Assembly (NCBI GenBank): GCA_963772315.1
Contig: CAVYWJ010000004.1
Span: forward strand, 2,232,001 to 2,296,000
DNA: 64,000 nt
Direction: 5' to 3'
Source: Haliangium sp963772315
GTDB lineage: Bacteria; Myxococcota_A; Polyangia; Haliangiales; Haliangiaceae
Shown: positions 59,642-64,000 of the stretch, piece after piece
How positions within the stretch are numbered: the first letter of the stretch is position 1
How the letters are laid out: each line of letters opens with the position of its first letter
The notes under the pieces: model-generated
Told to the model about the DNA's origin: nothing
Seen by the model: only the letters and a program-made list of their open reading frames with translations
The model's database searches: none
Made by a program: the position numbers and the translations under genes

Positions 59642-60601
59642 ATGAAGAAAACGATCGTACTTGCCGCTCTGTCCTGCCTGGTGCTCGCCTCCGGCTGCCT
59701 GGGCTATGAAGATCCCGAACAGCTGGACCTGATCGAGGCGGAGATCGCCGGCGACGTCGATGACGACGGCATTGCCGATGCGCAGGACAACTGTCCACAG
59801 AAGAGCAACGTCGAGCAACACGACGGCGACGGCGACGACGTCGGCGACGAGTGCGACTTCTCGCTGGTCCCGGTCTCGTCGCTCCAGGCCCCGCTGGTCG
59901 TGCACGTGACCGGAGAGACGCAGCTGCGGACGGTGCCGGTCGCCATCCTGGCCAACGCCACCGGCGGGTCGGCGACGTGGGAAGCGACCTCGGATCGCAA
60001 CTTCGCCCAGGTGCCCGCGTCGGGCGTGGTCTCGCCCGGCCTGCGCAACCTGCTGCCGCTGCAGATCAATCCCGCCCAGCTGCCGATGGGTGATCATGAG
60101 GTGCGGGTGGCGGTGCGGGTCAAGGTGCGGATCGTCATCATCATCATCATCATCAAGAAGCGCCCCAAGGGCTTCGAGGATCTCTCGACCCTTGCCGCAG
60201 CGGCCTGCACCTTCAACGTCAGCACGAGCAAGGCCAAGGTGACCGAGGGGCAGGGCGCGCTGGAGGGCAAGCTCGAGCTGCGCATCACCGGCCAGGCCGT
60301 CAATGACGAGGCGGTGTGGCCGAGCTCCACGGGCTCCGACAAGATGAAGGCCGGCGACCCGTTCGAGAGCGTCAACAAGGACATCACGACCGTCGCGGTC
60401 ACGGTCGGTACGGTGAAGACCATCAGCGTGGGCGCGGACGTGCTCGAGATCGATAGCGGCACGCTGGGCGCTGACGATTTCGGCACCGCGTCCGGCACCA
60501 TGGCGCTGGAGTGCGGCAAGGGCCCGGTCTTCAAGCTCTTCACGGTGCCGCTGAGCTCGTCGGGCAAGGTGCAGGTGGAGCTCAAGGCCGAGGAGATCTA
60601 G
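59642..60601 (+). CDS. lipoprotein with thrombospondin type 3-like calcium motif
   Basis: 319 residues after an AAGGAG site: MKKTIVLAALSCLVLASGCL has a clear lipobox. DVDDDGIADAQDNCPQ and DGDGDDVGDECDF form a TSP3-like calcium-binding pair. Beta-sandwich-like strands follow, with a very unusual poly-isoleucine stretch (VRIVIIIIIIKKR) coded by an ATC run at 60131-60154. Probably a surface structural protein. It is the last plus-strand gene after the CHAT/S8 set and may belong to the same transcription unit, 122 bp downstream of the protease. Confidence 0.8.
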   Translation: MKKTIVLAALSCLVLASGCLGYEDPEQLDLIEAEIAGDVDDDGIADAQDNCPQKSNVEQHDGDGDDVGDECDFSLVPVSSLQAPLVVHVTGETQLRTVPVAILANATGGSATWEATSDRNFAQVPASGVVSPGLRNLLPLQINPAQLPMGDHEVRVAVRVKVRIVIIIIIIKKRPKGFEDLSTLAAAACTFNVSTSKAKVTEGQGALEGKLELRITGQAVNDEAVWPSSTGSDKMKAGDPFESVNKDITTVAVTVGTVKTISVGADVLEIDSGTLGADDFGTASGTMALECGKGPVFKLFTVPLSSSGKVQVELKAEEI

Positions 60602-60631
60602 GCCCCGGCGTCTCGCCTGGACCGTGTCCCG

Positions 60632-60662
60632 GCCGGTGCGGCAGTGAGCCGCGCCGGCTTTT
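60632..60662 (+). terminator. intrinsic terminator
   Basis: GCCGGTGCGGC-AGTGA-GCCGCGCCGGC forms an 11-bp stem with one G-T pair, followed directly by TTTT. It lies between the convergent ends of the TSP3 lipoprotein gene (60601) and the cytochrome oxidase operon (60669), so it should end plus-strand transcription and may slow the other side. Confidence 0.75.
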
Positions 60663-60668
60663 CGTCGT

Positions 60669-60944
60669 TCAGCGGAAGCCCACGTCGGCCACGATGCCGA
60701 GGGCCAGGAGCACGATGAACACGAGCGCGGTCCCGATCACGATGCGCACCGTGGCGTTTGCTTCGACGAGGTGCATGAACACCAGCAGCACGATCAGGGC
60801 CTTGATGGTGGCGACACCGAGCGCCACGGCCGGGCCCGCGGCAGCGAGATCGAGCTGGGCCGCGCCGTAGCTCACGGCCGTGAGCATCAGGAGCGCGAGC
60901 CAGGCAACGACATAATAGATTCCGCCGAGATGTCGAGATGCCAT
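60669..60944 (-). CDS. ctaF: cytochrome c oxidase subunit IV (prokaryotic, caa3 type)
   Basis: 91 residues with three transmembrane helices: YYVVAWLALLMLTAVSYGAA, ALGVATIKALIVLLVFMHLV (the conserved K-A-x-x-V-x-x-F-M-H motif) and IGTALVFIVLLALGIVADVG. Last gene of the oxidase operon; stabilises the complex in the inner membrane. Confidence 0.88.
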   Translation of the reverse strand: MASRHLGGIYYVVAWLALLMLTAVSYGAAQLDLAAAGPAVALGVATIKALIVLLVFMHLVEANATVRIVIGTALVFIVLLALGIVADVGFR

Positions 60945-60947
60945 GAA

Positions 60948-61624
60948 TCACCCCACGAGGTAGAGGAGCGGCCACAGGAAGATCCACACCAGATCGACCA
61001 GGTGCCAGTAGAGCACGCCGTTCTCCACGGCCACATGGTGGCGCTCGGTGTAGCGCCGCTTCCAGATCGGCCGGATCACCAGGGCCAGGAAGACCATGCC
61101 GCCGAGCACGTGCAGCGCGTGCAGACCGGTGAGGAAGTAGTAGAGCGTGAAGAAGAGCTTGGCGCCGTGTGATGGCAGCGCCGCGAATCGATAATAGACG
61201 CCGGGGTAGATGCCGTGATGGAAGTGATCGAAATACTCCACGAGCTTGAGCCCGAGGAACGTGAGCCCGAACGCGATGGTGGCGGCCAGGCACAGCGCAG
61301 CCATGCGTCGCGCGCCGTGGCGCACGGAGTGGAGCGCCCAGGCGGCCGTGAAGCTCGAGGTGATGAGGATGGCGGTGTTGGCGGTGCCGATGACCACGCT
61401 GTTGTGATGGCTGGCAGCGAGGAAGTCAGCGGTGTACATGGTCCGGTAGCCGGCCAGGAGGCCGAAAAGCCCGGCGAAGAGCAGGGTCTCGCTGCTGAGG
61501 AAGACCCACATGCCGAGCCGCGCGGCGTGGTGCTGCTGGTCGAGATCCTGGAAGTGCTCCGCCAGCCGAGGCCCGCCGGCCAGCACGGCGTCTGGCACAG
61601 CCCTGGGCGTATGTTCGCTCGTGC

Positions 61625-61628
<4 letters not shown>
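60948..61628 (-). CDS. ctaE: cytochrome c oxidase subunit III
   Basis: 226 residues from a GTG that overlaps the subunit I stop (GTGA). About five transmembrane helices with family motifs LGMWVFLSSETLLFAGLFG, FLGLKLVEYFDHFHHGIYPG, LYYFLTGLHALHVLGGM and YWHLVDLVWIFLWPLLYL. The length of about 200-226 is the short caa3/bacterial form. Confidence 0.95.
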
Positions 61629-63261
<1,633 letters not shown>

Positions 63262-63265
<4 letters not shown>

Positions 63266-64000
63266 TGGGGTGCCTCCTGGGCCGCGGGCGTGCGCTCGGG
63301 GCCTTCGGTGGGGTGGGGGAGCGGCAAGAGCGGGGCCGGCGTCTGGGCGCTTTCGGCGCCCGGGGCGGGCTGCTCCGGAAGCAGATCGGACGGCGGTCCG
63401 CCGGACGCGGGGTCGATCGTCCGCTCGGGCGTGGCCTGGAGGCGCATGGTGTCGTCGCCGGGCGCGAGCACCGGCAGCGGCGAGGCGCGCTGGTCCGGGG
63501 TCACGTCGCGCAGCGAGCGGATGTATTCGACCAGCGCGCCGGTCTCGGCCGCGGTGAGCAGGCCCTGGTAAGACGGCATCACCGGCTCGTAGCCGCGGTG
63601 CATCCTGGCCAGCGGGTCCATCATCGACTCGGTGAGATAGGCTTCGTCGACCACCATGGTCTGGCCGTTCTGCAAGGTGATGGTGCTGCCGAAAGCGCGC
63701 GCCCAGGTGGGCCCGAGGTGCGGGACTCCGTCCACGGTGTGGCAGCGCAGGCAGCCGTGCCGGTTGGCCACGTGCTCACCCATCTCGGACAGCGTCAGCG
63801 TGTCCTGGCCCCGGCCCGGCGTCTGCATCTGGCTCTCGAGCAGCGGGAGCCCTTCCAGGTGCGCGCGATACTCGGCCTGTGGCACCGCGATGACCTGGCC
63901 GCGCATGGTCGAGTGCTCGGTGCCGCAGTACTCGGCGCACAGGATCGGATAGACACCAGGCGCCGTGGCCTCGAACCACATCGTGGTCATGCGTCCGGGC
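63262..64000 (-). CDS. ctaC: cytochrome c oxidase subunit II with fused cytochrome c, N-terminus outside window
   Basis: About 246 residues are inside the window. The CuA site is in YPILCAEYCGTEHSTMRGQV (C-x3-C-x3-H-x2-M). After it, a c-type heme domain has HGCLRCHTVDG (CxxCH) and a methionine-containing loop near HRGYEPVMPSYQG. The C-terminus is a Pro/Ala-rich tail of about 60 residues. The fusion marks a caa3-type enzyme that takes electrons directly. The two N-terminal transmembrane helices lie beyond position 64000. Confidence 0.94.

Overview
The window is about 70% GC and looks like chromosomal DNA of a myxobacterium (Myxococcota, perhaps the Haliangium/Kofleriaceae/Nannocystis side). 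The evidence is indirect: three Hanks-type Ser/Thr kinases in 64 kb (one fused to a STAND ATPase and WD40 repeats), MopE-like and thrombospondin-type calcium motifs in surface proteins, a TPR-CHAT/subtilisin locus with an ECF sigma factor, a class I lanthipeptide-type precursor leader, and many Uma2/DUF4351-type accessory genes. No rRNA or tRNA gene and no CRISPR array was recognised.

Layout. 1-10 kb: the 5' part of a His-rich lipoprotein gene, a decayed pyruvate phosphate dikinase relic, a previously hidden RiPP precursor-like gene, a kinase with a cyclase-like tail, and a giant kinase-STAND-WD40 gene. 10-16.8 kb: AAA ATPase, MFS transporter, YndJ-like membrane protein, DCC thiol oxidoreductase, acyl-CoA dehydrogenase, 2OG-Fe(II) oxygenase. 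17-21.8 kb: a translationally coupled MarR-TolC-FtsX-ABC-HlyD(DevB) efflux operon. 21.9-25.7 kb: an IS1182-family element with CTAG target duplication, next to a broken HEAT-repeat lipoprotein gene and a broken gene with a DUF4157-like start. 26-36 kb: methyltransferase, SHOCT, SRPBCC, DUF4198 and secreted proteins, an intergenic palindrome array of 42-bp period, lipase, membrane sulfatase-like enzyme, Uma2. 36-42.7 kb: a housekeeping block (SDR, trmFO, topA, dprA, 7Fe-type ferredoxin). 43-51 kb: lipoprotein, tandem Usp, thiolase, AAA-PD-(D/E)XK protein, an atypical kinase coupled to a LexA-like wHTH, a TlpA-like lipoprotein, a DUF4351 protein. 51.4-51.7 kb: a second 42-bp-period array. 52-60.6 kb: a coupled ECF sigma / membrane anti-sigma candidate / TPR-CHAT lipoprotein set, followed by a subtilisin lipoprotein and a TSP3 lipoprotein. 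60.6-64 kb: a caa3-type cytochrome oxidase operon (subunits IV, III, I and partial II with fused cytochrome c).

How genes work together. The efflux operon encodes its own regulator, outer-membrane channel, permease, ATPase and periplasmic adaptor. The sigma/anti-sigma/CHAT genes overlap by 4 bp stop/start junctions and join a predicted cytoplasmic transcription switch to an extracytoplasmic caspase-like protein, with a subtilisin gene close behind. The two 42-bp arrays have different sequences but the same period, each carries a dyad per unit, and each lies between divergently transcribed genes.

Caveat. At least nine otherwise intact genes carry single-base frameshifts, and most are explained by exactly one extra base, often in a short homopolymer. 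This looks more like insertion-type sequencing error than biological decay, so frameshifted entries below should be read as probably intact in the organism unless stated otherwise (the PPDK relic is the clear exception).
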